The notes: generated from the sequence alone by a model not told the origin. DNA of 64,000 nucleotides from Parastagonospora avenae f. sp. tritici 18332-5 (GCA_022559985.1 JAFJTR010000081.1:62001-126000); one strand, 5' to 3'; counted from the stretch's first letter, positions 35,081 through 47,726 are shown. Numbers and translations are program-made.

Positions 35081-37023
35081 TTAGCCCCAGTTGTCATCAT
35101 TCATCCAGCCGATGTCTCGTTGCGAGACGAGGCTGTGCTGCGAGATGTTGCTTGGTCGCCGGCGCATAATCATGCGGGAGAAGCGATTTTGGTGGCCCTC
35201 GTCCTTGGGCGGTGGTGGGGGCGGTTGGTCCTGTTGAGGCACCCGACTTGACCCAATGCTGACCAGCTTTGGCACATAACGTCGAGATGTTGGTGTGCTT
35301 TGCTGCTGCTGCTGCTGTTGTGGGAGAAAGTTGGGTGGCATGCTTTGCCTGGTCGCAGGGTAATTGGCCAGGTTTGCGTATTGGGAAGTGGGCACCGACA
35401 CCATTTCCCGAGGATGGTTGTAGTCCATATACTGGGTCGGCTGTTGATAGCTGAGCAGGTCGGGAGTCGAGGCAAATCCGGCGTTGGGCCAAGTCTGCTG
35501 CTGCTGGAAGTTTTGCGCCATAGGCTGTGAAAAGTCCGTAGGCATGGATGTCATGTGCGTATCAAACGCACCAAAACTACCCATGCTGGTAGCCACGCTC
35601 ATGCTATTGTGGTCCATTTCAGTGCTGACGGGCCACGAATTCTGCTGCATTGACTGATGATGCATCGTCTGCTGTGGCTCAATCGGGTCAAGATCCATCA
35701 TGCTGTGCTCCGGCGGTAGTCCATGGGAGCTCTGCAGTCTTGAATCGTTGCCAAAGTCGGATGTCTCGAGCTTGAACTCTACAATCTCCCCTTGGCTAGT
35801 ATCAATGGGTTCGGGCACTTCGGCCATGGGCTCTGGCGTGACCTCGACGTCCTTGGCTTCGATCTCGGCGAGATCATACGTGTCTTGCACCAACTTTTCT
35901 ATGTCAAAGGCCCGGTTATCCCACTTTGTTTCGAGCTTGTACCGGAGACGATTGCACCTCTTGGACTCCCAGGCCAGGCTTGGCCAGTTTTGTTCGTCTC
36001 CATGGCGCTGGAGCATCATCTGGTTCCATGCGTTGGCCACCTCGGACTGCTTTAACAAGCCGAGAACGACGTTTGTAAAGTTCCACTTGGAGCTACCCTT
36101 TTCCTCAAAGTGCATGGCAATGTGTTCGCAACGCTCTTCCCAGGTTGTCAAGAGAGACGCGCAGAATCCACAACCCCATGCGTCCTTGTCGTGCATAACG
36201 ATTTCGTACTTCTTCACACATGGGGATGCTTTTCTGCTGGTTGGCTGACCACTCTCTCGTGGTTGTTTGCAGTGCTCGCAACCCTTGTTGAGCGTTAGCA
36301 AATGGCATCACCAATTTCTGAGACAGAAAACTTACATGTAGCTTGGTGTGATGCTCACGGAAACGCTTGCCAGCATGAAAGATTTGCTCACAATCTGGGC
36401 AACGCCATGTAAGCCTTTGCTCGTGGAATTCTTCTTCGTGCGATTTCCAGTACGGCTTCGACTTTAGTGCCTTGTCGCAAAAGGTGCAAGCAAAGTTCTT
36501 CGGCGCGGGTGTCGACGCCGTCGAAATGGTGGACAGACGGGACGATGCTGTCGAGAGTCGAGACGATGCGGCGCTATAGTGCGTAAAGGAGGAATCCGTG
36601 GATGCGACCGACGACCGTGGGTCCGACATCATGCTTGGAACCCTGCTCGAGGGCACGCTCAAGTATGAAGAGGCGCGACTCCCAAGAGTCGACATGGACG
36701 ATCGATCGGGTCCCGAAAGGCGCATACCATCTGGGGTAAGAGTTAGCGGACGCGCCGACCAAGAGGCATCAATACAAACCTCCATTGCGCGCTGCCTGCA
36801 GCATCAATAGAATCTGGTGATCATCGAGATGTTTGAGGGCATTGATGTGATCAATGACCTGCGGATTGAAGTTGCTCTGGCCAGAGTGTCGTGGTGACGG
36901 TGATAGTCCTTCAGAAACGCTGCTCAAAGGTGTGGCGCCCTGGAGGCTGCGACGCGGACGCTTGAAGGAATTACTGTGCTGCGGTGTGCCGTACTGGAAG
37001 AGCTGAGGCTCGTCGGTATCCAT
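35081..37023 (-). CDS. C2H2 zinc-finger transcription factor
   Basis: Three exons on the minus strand: 37023-36780, 36730-36336 and 36283-35081, giving 613 residues; introns are GTTTGT...CAG and GTAAGT...AAG. Two adjacent C2H2 fingers are visible: C163-x2-C166-x12-H179-x4-H184 and C192-x2-C195-x12-H208-x4-H213. A third Cys/His segment follows the last splice (GCEHCKQ), and a fourth finger-like one is WGCGFCASLLTTWEERCEHIAMH. The N-terminal 160 residues are Ser-rich and the last 250 are Gln/Met/Pro-rich with a polyglutamine run (from the CTG-like repeat at about 35298-35321), as in activation domains. It is presumably a nuclear DNA-binding regulator; its targets are unknown. The start at 37023 (MDTDEPQLFQ) is the first ATG in the frame. 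Confidence 0.85.
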
Positions 37024-39119
37024 GATGTCTATGTTGCGCGCGTAGGAGCCAATGTCATGCCGTAATTTGACTTGGGACGGGCCGTGCTGGGCGAGAAGTC
37101 GTGGTCGCTGTGAAAGGGATGCCGACGCGCGCAATATGGAAGGGTTCGAGAAGGCGAGAAGGTGCTACGCTTTTGGGAGATGGACGGAGAGGTATAAGCT
37201 CGGATCTCAGGCCGTCAGGAAGATGCTGTTCGTCTAATCTCCCGGGCGGACGCGGATGGCTCTTGTTTAGAGGAGACAGGTCGTTTCAACCTTGAAACCC
37301 GCTTGGCATGCAGGTGTCAGCGCAGGGCTTTGTAAATATAGCACGGAGGTTTCTGCAAAACAACGCGTTGCTCCGTCACGCGCACGGAAGACGGTTCACA
37401 ATTGCCTCCCTTTTCGCTGTTTGGACTTGTTCAGGACGCGCAGAAGCGAGCGCGAAGGCCGTCCCTGAAAGGATCGCCGTGACAGCCGCAATAGCGCCGG
37501 AGCCTTTCCGGTCCTGATGCGAAGCCCATCTCAGGGGGTGCCCGTCCAGCTTGAGCCTAGCGTACCGTGAAGTGTGCCCAGGTTGTTGTTTCATACTGCT
37601 CGCCCGACCTCAGTCACATGGAAAGACCATGCCTTAGACACCTTGAGTAGACTTTTGGTGCTGTGCTCGATGTTCACTGTGTTCACAGATTTGCGCTACC
37701 CCGCGGCAATCGAACGTTCATGAGTAAAAGATGGCGCGCGCCACCATCATCGATTGGTTCAAGACTTAATCAAGCAAGTGTGTCTAGTGAGCTGCTCCAG
37801 GAGTATGGTTCGATCGTGCCCGCGCGGACCTCTTCAAGTGTCTCGCGTGCCTCAGCGCAGGTGTTGTTAGTGTTTGGCGAGGTTTCCAGGCTTCCACGAC
37901 CGTCATCAACGGGGCTACAGACACTGTCTGAACACGTGTAGCAACAGCCTAGCCCACAAGTGTGGTAGTCTCTCCTGATCCTGTCGTCATACTTCGTTTG
38001 CAAATTAGATTTGGGGCTTTTGCATGTTCTTCAGCCTGACAAATGATCGCTCGAGCCGTTGATCTGCCATGGTTGTGGTGGCTTGATCTCAATCCAGCCC
38101 CGGGAGGATCTGCTTAGCGACAACTCAACCTTCGGGACATGAACCTTCTGGAGCGCTGAAGAAGAAGCAGAGTCTATTTTCAGATCGAGCATGAATGTAC
38201 AACCGGATCCGGACAAGCCGTCAGGCAGCTCTTAAGTCATTGCTCCACCATTGGTAAGTTTCTGAAACATCAACCCACCAAAGACAGGAGACAAGCTTGC
38301 ATGCTGTTGATCGAGATGAGAGTAGGCTAAGACTCGTTCTCAAGCCTTGTTCAGACCTCATTGAACAAGGATAACGCAACAAATATAACTCCCTGGGCCT
38401 CGTCCGCAAACAAAGCTAAAGCCTTGGTTTACAAACTCTGGATGTTGTTTCAGGCACGTGAGCTTGCGCATGAATGAAAGCAGACATGCTTCGGAGATGT
38501 TGAAATCTCACGGCATCCGGATATGACTGTCTGGGAAAAGCACCGAAAAAAAAATTGGGCTGCGCAAAAAGACCTACCATGACGAGGCATTGTGACGTGT
38601 TCCGTGTACAAAATCCAAGAATGGGCTGGCGTAGACAATTGATCTAAATGATCAAGTGTATTACTTACGAGCTGTCTAAGCGAAGGGCAGGACCTTGCAT
38701 GGAGTGGAGACATGAATTCGGATAGATGTTCGGTCAGCCAATCCTAAATCCACAGTGAGCATGAGATGGAATTGAGAGCGCATCGTCTGATCCATTGACG
38801 AATGACCTTGGCATTGGTTGCAGAGAGTCGTATGTATCATTGTCGCGTAGAGGCAAGACTGAGAGAACGAAATTCTGAGATGATGCTTCAGAGTTGGAGG
38901 TAGTTGGAGTTATCGGAGTGGCTGACGCAGCGATGTGCTAATCATCCAGGGTGTTCCCGTCACATCGGAGAATATCGTCAGCGGGGTTAAGATCGGCAAA
39001 GTCAATTTTGGATTAACCCGGGTAATCAACAACGGGCGGGAAATGAGACTGTTGAGATGTGTGAACGCGACTTTCACCGGAGTGGGACCGTGTGGGAATC
39101 TCGGCTTTGGTGTCCGGGG

Positions 39120-39163
39120 AAGAAAGTTGGAAGAAAGTTGGAAGAAGGTTGGAAGAAGGTTGG
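39120..39163. repeat. Four tandem copies of an 11-bp unit
   Basis: Unit AAGAAAGTTGG at 39120-39130 and 39131-39141, then AAGAAGGTTGG at 39142-39152 and 39153-39163. The copies differ by a single A/G change shared by the last two. It lies in a non-coding stretch. Confidence 0.9.
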
Positions 39164-39893
39164 CCATGTAACGCTGGCTCCGCACTGTAACCGAACCACC
39201 GAAGGATTGCCGACTTGAAGCGTGGAAATCCTGCGCAAGTTGATTTGGGCTCGCTGCCTTGGGCATCGAAAATGTGTATTAGTACAATACCACAGTCCGG
39301 CTCGCACGAAGCAATGTACAGAGGTGTAAGAAAGCAGCTTGCCTATCCAATAGTTTCAAAGTTTATACCCCCAAACTAAAAGCTTGTTTGAAGCCTCGAT
39401 TGATTGCCATCAAATAGCAGTGGCAAAGCTCATATGTGCGGACAGCCCGAGTGGTGTGAGGCGTGAAGGAAGCAGCGCGATGGGACAACTCGGAAACGAC
39501 TAAACTCTGTTCCTAATACTGTCAATGCCTGGATCTTCATCAGCACATTGCCACGCGACTCTCCGGCTGCGTACAACACGTTGTAGTTCGTTAGCAGTCG
39601 ACCTGAGGTGCAATACGTAGCAACCCATCGATCGATATAGCTGAACCTATGCACAGGGCCTTACTGTCGCAATGAAAGCCTAAGCATGGCTTCAGGCTAT
39701 AGAGTACGCCATTCACCTTCTATCGTATTTGGGAACCTGCAGGTCAAAACGGAAGGAAAGTAGGGCGACATGAGGCCGCAAAGATTGCGTTGTTAGTGGG
39801 GAGCTGACGAATTGTTCAAGTCATCAACTCGAGTAAGTGCGGTCATCAAGATATCTAAATGTGTAGGCGATTGTGTAGAAATGAGTGGTTATG

Positions 39894-39969
39894 ACGCGAA
39901 CTTTGACGCGTTCCACTAGTGTGACTCATTTAGGGAAAGCGCGATTGTGCGCGTCGCGCGTGAACGCGT
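39894..39969. promoter_or_regulatory. MCB-type boxes upstream of MRC1
   Basis: Two exact MluI cell-cycle boxes, ACGCGT, at 39906-39911 and 39964-39969, plus ACGCGA at 39894-39899. They lie about 310-385 bases before the MRC1 ATG. In yeasts the MBF complex binds ACGCGT to drive G1/S expression of replication genes, so the position before a replication-checkpoint gene makes functional sense. Confidence 0.55.
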
Positions 39970-40277
39970 ACAGTACCTTCCCAAAGCTCAAGCTCAGACG
40001 TAAATCCCCGCCACGAACATTGAGTATTGCTGCGTCTTGGTCGTAGCTGCTCACTACTTCTCTCCGACATTTTCATCTCTCGGCACCGCTACTACGCCTA
40101 TTCTGAGATTTTTACCTCCTGCCAATTAGTAGTGCTCCGCGTAACTCCTTCTCCACGCGCCAGCCAACGAAGACCACATACAAAGAGCGACCACTCAACC
40201 ACAGTCCCGACACAGTGGTGTCCTTTTGCTACACTATCCACACCATTTCAAAACCGATAAAGAGTACGGAATACCCC

Positions 40278-43200
40278 ATGGCGGACTCGGATGTCACAAT
40301 GGCAGCCGGGCAGCCCACGCGCACACTCGACGCGTCCACAAAACCACGCGTCGGACTGTTGGCAGCTCTCCGGAAACCAGCTGCAGGATCATCAGACAGC
40401 AGTGCAGAGTCTGAAGACGACGCCTCAGATTCCGGTCGTGACACAACTACACGGCAACCGCTCAAAGAGTTGGCCAGCCCACAACCACAATCTCCCCCAG
40501 CCGAGGAAGAGCAGGATAAGGACGACAATGATGCGGCCTATGAGCGCATGAAGAAGCGGTTGGCTGCTAGCAAAGCCTTAGTGGAGACACGGGAGTCGGG
40601 TAACACACAGGTCGAAGCGCGTGTTGTTGCTCCAGTGGTCAGCAGCGACGATGAAGACGAAATGCCAGTCAACACCCGCAGACCCGCTGTCAGAGAAGCA
40701 AAGAGCACAAGTTCACCAGCCTCGCCAACTGTCAGCGTACGGTCACGGCGCTCGTCTCCTGGGCTCTTTGTTACCCCCAACGCAACGCCTCGAAAGTTAC
40801 GAACCACACTGTTTGTCGGATCCGACTCGGACGAATCAGCCACACACTCGCACAATGCTGACTTGCAGGCACGTGTACAGCGCATACGAGCAGAGAGATT
40901 GGCAAAGAAGCAAGAACAGCAGAAGTCTGCAAAGAGCTCGAGGCGGCAAGCCAACCAAGACTCGGGGAGCGAATCCGATGGCGAAAACGGCCGACGCCTT
41001 ACACAACAGGCAAAACCCACCCGGAAAGCTGGAAAGAAGGCAATGGAGCTCATGGCCCGTGATCAGCAGAGGATCAGCCGGAACATGCAGCTCACACATC
41101 AGGCAAAGACGAAGAAGAAGTATGGCTTGGACCATCTCTTTAGCCGCTTTGCGTACAATGCTCCCAACGCTGGAACACCCACTGGTGGTTTACCTACTCC
41201 AGACGCCAGCTCGGCTTTGGCGTCTTCGGATGCTGAGGTGAATCAAGTTGAGGACAGCCCACTAGAACAGGAAGATTTGCAGGCTAAGGAGAACATACCA
41301 AGCGTCGACGCAACACCAGCCAAGGAACCATCTCCCCCACCCACGACATTGGACAAGGGCAAAGGACGAGCGCCCGAATTCCAACACCTCCCCCTACATC
41401 CCTGGATGAAGGAAACCAAGCCAGCCACTGTATTGAATGCTCAGGTTGATCACCCCATGGTTGAGCTTTCCGACTCCGAGGATGACCTGCAGGTCGTGCA
41501 GCCGAAAACTAGGTTTCCCGTCTTTGATCGCATACCTGTCAAGAAACAGCAAGAATCTTCATCGTTGCATCACCTTCGCCATTTGGCTCAGAAGACCGCG
41601 TCCAATGACTCCTCCCGCAAGGGTCCGAAGTCTATAAGCCTCAACCAGATGAAGCTGGCGCTCGCGCAAAAGGCTCGCGAGCAGGCCAACAACGAACGCG
41701 CTGAGAAGATTGAGGATTTGAGGCGACGAGGTATTCACATTGAGACCGAGCAAGAGCGGGAGAAGAATCAAATGGCTATTGAAGACATGGTTGCCCAATT
41801 CGAAAAGCAGAGGCAGGAAGATCTCAAGCTTGCCAAGGCTGAAAGAAAGGAAGCAAAAGCCAATGGCGAAACCATCGATGACCTGCCATCCAGCGATGAG
41901 TCTGACGATGACTATGTAGAAAGCGGTGAAGAGAATGCCAACGAGCTCGAGGCAGAAGCTGAGGATGAGGATGAGGTCGAGCTTGAACTTTCAGGTTCCG
42001 AGGATGAAGCCGACGAGTTGATTGCCGACGAGGCCGAAGAGGACCAAGTCGACGAACTAGCCGCCCAGGAGCAACAACAGTACGAGGATGCCGACATGGA
42101 CGAGGACGTCATTAGCGCGCCTGCGCGCAAGCAGACGACGACCCGAGCACGAAACATTATCGTGGATGACGAAGACGAAAGCGAAAACGATGCACCCCTG
42201 CCCGGCTCTGCTACACAGCAAGCCACGCAAGACGATGCAATGGCTGCATTTGGTTTTGGCAACGCCGATGCTGGTCTGGGTCTTACTCAAATGTTTGCCG
42301 GCACCATGGCGAATCTGGAATCTGACTCTCAGTCTGCTGTTGCTGAGCCAGAGCAAGACTCTTTGGACTTTTTACGAAGCCTGCCCGAGACCCAGCCAGG
42401 TGCCAACTTTAGCCAGGCTTCAGATTTTGTGATACCAAACAGCCAATCACTAATTTCACCGCAGAAGGACTCTCAATCAGGCCCGGATACACAGTTTAGC
42501 CTCGGTATCAGCCAGATTGTTAACACTTCACCAGTCTTTTCGCGTACACAGATCGAAGACTTGCCCGAGCCCACGCAAGATGCCGGCTTTTCCTTTTCAC
42601 GCTCGCCAGCTGGCGTCATGCCTCCGCCTTCGACGGTGGACACTGTCATGATGAGCATCTCTGAATCTCCCATCAAACAGAACAAGGGCAAGCTGCAACG
42701 TGGGCGTCGTGATGCGGCTGTTGAACTGTCAGACGTTGAAGAGGACCTTGTAGCGGATATGAGCGAAGAGGACGACATTCAGCTTCCACCAAAGCCTCGC
42801 CGAGATGCATTTGCCAAGTTGGAAAGGGGTGCCAAGAAGCAAAAGGCCATGGACGACTTTGACAAGAAGACCAGTCTCGCCAAAGGGGCCGTCATGGACC
42901 AAGCCGAAGAATCCGAGGATGAATACGCCGGACTTGGAGGAGCGAGTGACGACGACAGTGGAGATGAAGACGAAGACACGAAGAACATGATCGAACACGG
43001 AGAAGTCGATGTTGATGAGCGGCAAATTGCCGCCTTTTTCGCGTAAGTCTCTGTCCAAGTATTCCAGTGAACGTAATGACTAACACGACACAGCGACAAG
43101 GCAAAGAAGGAAGACGAAAAGAACATCAACGAGCTCTACAAGAATGTCATGAACGGAGGCCTTCGCAGGCGCGCTGGTGGTCGTGATGGCTTTGACATGT

Positions 43201-44132
43201 CGGATTCGGAAGATGGAGAAGACTTGCGTCTCCGCAAGAAGCGCGCCGAATTCCAGAAGATGAATCGGGCTTTGCTGGCTGACGAGCGTATTGGCAACAT
43301 CGCCAAAGACCAAAAGAAGCAAGCTTTCTTCCACACTCTGGCAGATTTTGCAGACGAGGGCGAATACGAATTTCTCGACATGCCCGCAGACCTCGGTGCG
43401 AACACGGAGAGCCAGTCTCAAGATGATGGACAAAAGGAGGGCGAAGCAATGGACGACGTGGCCATTCCCGACTCGCAGACACTTGATGCTGGAAATACCT
43501 CTGGATCTGATAATCCGCTCAAGCGCAAGTCACCAGCTGATTCGCAAAAGGAGAATCGGCCACCACCAAATCTTCGTCGCACTGCTGCGTCGGACAACCT
43601 CCTACGCAAACCAATCACGCTCGCGGACGTTCAGAACTCAGTGTCTGAATTGCTCGACGATCCGCGCATCATGGTGCCAGATTCGCAATTCTCCGAGTCG
43701 GAAGACGACGACGAATCCCGAGCACCCAATGCCGCTTCTCGTAAGCCCATTGTCGACCGTCTGACTCTGTCTCGCACATCTACCATCTCAGAAGCTGCAG
43801 CAGATGGCAGCAATCTAGCTTTCCATGCTCCGTCACGATCAAGCAATACCCCTGGGTTCCGTATTCCGTCGCTCATTCGCCAGGCCACTTCCAATCTTTC
43901 CGCCTCATCAGACTCCCAGAGATCGACCAAGGCAGGTGTACCGTCAGAATCGGTTCGTCGTGGCGGAACTGGCAAGAGCAACATTCACGCTCAAGCGAGG
44001 GAAGCGGAGAGGAGGCAGTTGCTGGAGAAGAAGGATAGCAAGAGAAAGGAGGCGTTGAGGAAGAAGGTTAGCGCAGGCAGGAAACATGGCATGCGGAGCG
44101 TGTTGGGTGATATGACCGGCGGTTTTGAGTAG
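40278..44132 (+). CDS. MRC1: Mrc1/claspin-like mediator of the replication checkpoint
   Basis: Two exons, 40278-43042 and 43094-44132, joined by a 51-nt GT-AG intron inside the conserved domain (AAFFA|DKAKKEDEKNINELY); 1267 residues. The protein is acidic, Ser-rich and largely disordered, with charged coiled-coil stretches (NNERAEKIEDLRRRGIHIE). The MRC1-like domain spans the splice: KLERGAKKQKAMDDF, DERQIAAFF, RRRAGGRDGFDMSDSEDGED, RKKRAEFQKMNRALLADERIG and HTLADFADEGEYEFLDM. Mrc1/claspin travels with the replication fork and, when phosphorylated on SQ/TQ sites by the ATR-type kinase, activates the checkpoint kinase. Many SQ and TQ dipeptides are present, especially around residues 650-760. 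The start gives MADSDVTMAAG. MCB-type boxes lie upstream. Confidence 0.9.
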
Positions 44133-44304
44133 TTCGGTCTTTCGTTGCGTGTTGCGGGCTTCGCGAGACTATCATTTTGGATGCGGCGTTCGTTCTGGAT
44201 ATAGGAATGGGAGCTATCATGCAGCGCCAGTCGGCTTTTTCCTATACCATCATCATCATACCAGTTGACACACTTCTACTATTGTACACATGTGATCCAA
44301 CACT

Positions 44305-45120
44305 CTACACCCGCTCGCTAACCCAAATCGCCCCCCTACATCCCCCTCGTATCACCTCAGTCAGCAGCTCATACGGCTTCGCCTGCTTCGCATCATTTTC
44401 CACCGCATGGTCCAAATGCTCCAACTCCTCATCCCTAATCCTCCTCATTTGCGCCATCAAGCCGTCCAGCTCGGGCCCCAGACTCTCGCCGCGCTCCTCG
44501 CACTTCTTCGCCCAGTCCAACAACACCCTCACCTGCTCATTATAATGCGTCCCAATCTCCGTCTCCACGGCCTCCGTACACGCCATCGCTGCCTCGCGCC
44601 CCAACACCGCCGTGCTCCACCCGAGAAAACTCGCGGCTGCGGTCCACACGGGCGTCATGGCAGTCGGGCGTATGCGGTGCTTGCTCAACACCTCATTGAA
44701 GTACTTGTAGTGCCCGGCTTCTTGGTCGTACATGTGCTTCATGAGTGGTCGTAGATGCGGGTGGGACCGCACGATGACGGGGTTTTGCGCAGCGTAGATG
44801 AGGATGGCGGCGAGTTCCCCGGTTTGGTTCACGCGCAGGGCGGAGGAGAGGAAGGCGCGTTGTTCGCGGGAGAGGGGGCGGATGGGTTTGGTGGTTTGGG
44901 AGGATGCATCTTGAGAGACTTGGGGGGAGGAGGGGGGAATGGGGGTTTTGGCGTTGGCGGGTGCGGCAGGTGTATATAAAGTTTGTGGGGAGGTGCTTTG
45001 GTGTCGGCGTGAGCGTGATGCGCATTTGGTACTTGGGGCGAACAAGTCGAGCACGGGATAGTGTGCGCTGCGTGGCATTGTTCGGGCTAATGAACGTGTG
45101 CATATAATATTGGAAGCCAT
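44305..45120 (-). CDS. COQ7: COQ7, 5-demethoxyubiquinone hydroxylase
   Basis: Single exon, 271 residues. The enzyme is the di-iron monooxygenase of ubiquinone synthesis, hydroxylating demethoxyubiquinone at the matrix side of the mitochondrial inner membrane. Iron ligands sit in recognisable blocks: Glu102 in VNQTGELAAILIY, Glu134 and His137 in YDQEAGHYKYF, a Glu in AVETEIGTHYNEQ, and the final ExxH in RDEELEHLDHA (about 232-235). The first 80 residues are basic, Ser-rich and lack early acidic residues apart from one Asp, fitting a mitochondrial presequence. The start is the first ATG and needed for that presequence. It shares a 325-bp divergent promoter with RTF1; its 3' end is 172 bases from MRC1. 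Confidence 0.95.
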   Translation of the reverse strand: MASNIICTRSLARTMPRSAHYPVLDLFAPSTKCASRSRRHQSTSPQTLYTPAAPANAKTPIPPSSPQVSQDASSQTTKPIRPLSREQRAFLSSALRVNQTGELAAILIYAAQNPVIVRSHPHLRPLMKHMYDQEAGHYKYFNEVLSKHRIRPTAMTPVWTAAASFLGWSTAVLGREAAMACTEAVETEIGTHYNEQVRVLLDWAKKCEERGESLGPELDGLMAQMRRIRDEELEHLDHAVENDAKQAKPYELLTEVIRGGCRGAIWVSERV

Positions 45121-45445
45121 GTTTCCTTTCTCAAGAGCAGTGAGTGGTGAGGGCGTGCGTTTGTTCGAGTCTGGTGAATGATAAAGGAAACTATTGTTCT
45201 ATTCAATGCGGTCATTGACCTCGACCGCGCTAGCAACTTAAAGTGGTCCGCCCGCCAGACGCGTACTGGTCCGTGCCCGCCTTTTAGAATCGACGTTTCC
45301 CCGTCTTCAGCGCTCCCACGTTCTTCTCTCTCACCCCCGAAACGCGCCATTTCACTCGACCTCGACTTTGCGACCCCGTATCCGCATTACCCACCCATCG
45401 AAATTACCAGAAAGACCGGCGCTTTCATCTACAACTCGTTTCACT
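45121..45445. promoter_or_regulatory. Divergent COQ7-RTF1 promoter
   Basis: 325 bases separate the two start codons, so both core promoters must lie here or overlap the 5' UTRs. One ACGCGT occurs at about 45259; a single copy is near chance level. No TATA element is obvious. Confidence 0.5.
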
Positions 45446-47148
45446 ATGTCGACGGGTGACATTGATGATGAGCTCTTCGCCCTCGCTGGCGGCGACGAAG
45501 AGGCGGACATTGAGGAGGGTGAAGCGTGAGTAGCCTCTCTCCCTCTCACTTATATACCTTCTCCCCCACCTCCATCCCCCGCTCTATCTCTCGTCACCGA
45601 CCTTCCACCAACCCCCGACTACGCGAACCTTCTCAACCACGCGCACTCGACTCCTCGTGGAACATGAGGCTGACCCCACGCAGCTCGTCGCCCGCGGCGT
45701 CATCGCCAAACTCGCTGGGTTCAGATGCCATGGACGAGTCGGACTCGGACCGCGATGACGATGTCCCCGAGCGATCAGCAGACGTGCCATACCCCCTGGA
45801 CGGCAAGTACATTGACGAGGCGGATAAGCGACACATCATGGGCATGTCCCAATTAGAGCGCGAAGAGATTCTCGGCCAGCGCGCAGAAGAGGCACAACGG
45901 GCGCAGTTTAGAGCCGACTTGGCCAGGCGCGCCGCGCAAGACAACAACAGCAGGAAGCGCAAGGCTGACTCGGACGACCCCGACGATGACATGCACAAGA
46001 GCAGCCGTCCCAAGGTCCAGCCGCGAAAGAATGACAAGCTCGAGGCGTACAAGCGTGAGCGAGAGCAGCGGGGCCAGCAGCGACAACGCCAGGACGATCG
46101 CCGCAGCCGCCGACGGTCGAGCTCAGGCGACAGGGGTGCGGGAACTGACAACGACGCGGATGGCGACAGCGATGTCGAATGGGACGAGCGGCCGGCAGAA
46201 AAAGCTCGCGAAGACCAGCCTGCTTCGCTCCGTGACATTGAGTCTGTTCGTGTTGGCCGCGGCTTCGTCTCAGAGGTGTGCTTTTATCCTGGATTCGAAG
46301 ATGCCATGACTGGAACATTTGCACGACTTGGCGTAGGTCAGGACTCGCAGCGGAGGACGCTCTACAAGATGGCGCAGATCAAAGGTTAGTACTCTCCACA
46401 ACTCCGTCGTGTCTTTCTCTAACAATTTCCAGGCTTTTCCACTGGCAAACCCTACGTCTTCGAGGGCAAGAATGGCAAGCGTATTGCCACCGACCAGTAC
46501 GCCATTGCGCAGCATGGTTCCGTCAAGAAAGAATACTCGTTCCAGTTCATGTCAAACCAGCGCTTCACCGAACAAGACCTCGACATCTACAAGGCATCTT
46601 TGACTGAGAACAACTCCAAGCTCCCCACTCAGTCATATCTTCAGCGCAAGTACAACGACCTTATGGGACTACAGAATCACCACTGGACCGACGCCGACAT
46701 ATCCGCTCGCATTGCCAAGACACAGAAGTTTGCTCATTTACTCCAACGCCAAACTTCGGACAGTCAGCCTCGGATAGCTACACAGTCGGAAGCCGCAGCC
46801 GCACGTGTCGCCGAACTGAACCGCAAGACGCGCATCAACGAGGCCGAGCGAGTCAAAAAGACGCTACAAGACCAGCAGCGCGAGAAGAAGATGGAGCAGC
46901 GCCGGGAAGCAGCGCGTCGGAAAGCGGAGGAAGAGGCCAAGAAGGCACAGGCAGAGGCTGCAGCCAAGAAGCAGACCTTGGAAGTCGATGCCTTGTTCGA
47001 CGGCGATGGTTCATCACGCGCATCGACACCGAAGCCTCAGGCGGACAAGAAGAAGTCGGAGCGCAAGGGTCTGCCTACTTTCCGCAAGCCGAAGATGGAC
47101 GACGATATTATCGCCAGCATGGACATGGGTGTTGACATTGAGATTTGA
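45446..47148 (+). CDS. RTF1: Rtf1, Paf1-complex subunit with Plus3 domain
   Basis: Three exons, 45446-45525, 45684-46384 and 46433-47148, giving 498 residues; introns GTGAGT...CAG and GTTAGT...CAG. Exon 1 encodes the acidic start MSTGDIDDELFALAGGDEE, typical of Rtf1. The Plus3 domain (about residues 207-335) is split by the second intron: RDIESVRVGRGFVSEV, FARLGVG, LYKMAQIKGFSTGKPYVFEGKNGKR, then FQFMSNQRFTEQDL. Rtf1 works with the Paf1 complex on elongating RNA polymerase II; Plus3 binds phosphorylated Spt5, and an N-terminal histone-modification region promotes H2B ubiquitination. The preceding basic/acidic segment (about residues 100-200) and the C-terminal Lys/Glu/Ala-rich coiled coil are low in complexity. 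The first intron is 158 nt, longer than others here, so exon 1 deserves transcript support. Confidence 0.92.
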
Positions 47149-47726
47149 GGACGATGATGTTTCTTTCGATGATGGATATTGTGTAATGCGCTGTTTGAAT
47201 CTGGGTACATACATGGCATTGAAATGGCGTTGGCATCTGCTGGAGCCTTTGGGCCTCTCAAGAAACGGGGCACATACAGCTCTGGCATATTTATACCCGG
47301 TTCTCGAATTTATTGATTCTTCCACCCATTTCCATCGCCCTGGTTTTCGTGCTGCAAGACAACTCTGACATGAACAATGCTACGATGATCTCGAATGATG
47401 GCTAAACTTGTGACTAGAGCTAAAGCGCAATTCATCAAGATACACAAATCTTGCAGTGTCATCGCTACTAGTCTGCACAACTCCGCCCAGCTGTTTACAG
47501 ATTGTTCGAGTAGCCGAGCACGACCTGTGACTAACTTCACGAGTCTGCGGCGCACCATTTCCTCCATCATGTTCCCTGATCTCGCCCTTGCCCCGATGAG
47601 GCGTAGTGCAGGACTGATTATGCTATATACCACGGAAGTTGGCAAGATTGATACAAAATGCTGAACTGCATAGTGCTGCCAACGCTACGAACAACTCTCC
47701 CATCTTCAAGCACCAGGAGCTGGTAT
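47149..47726. other. Convergent intergenic region
   Basis: About 580 bases between the stops of RTF1 and the beta-lactamase-family gene. Only short ORFs without motifs. Holds both 3' UTRs. Confidence 0.45.

Larger units (their letters stand above)
37024..40277. other. Gene-poor 3.25-kb region
   Basis: No gene could be supported. The stretch contains a small 11-bp tandem repeat (39120-39163) and, at its right end, MCB-type boxes and the leader of MRC1. ORFs are all under 120 codons and overlap on both strands. No transposon ends recognised. Confidence 0.45.

Noticed and set aside
35298..35321. Trinucleotide repeat as a microsatellite of interest
   Set aside because: It encodes the polyglutamine run in the C2H2 protein, which is common in fungal transcription factors.
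38910..39307. Minus-strand ORFs with PTFFQ/NFLP repetition
   Set aside because: The repetition is only the translation of the 11-bp tandem repeat. No other protein signal.
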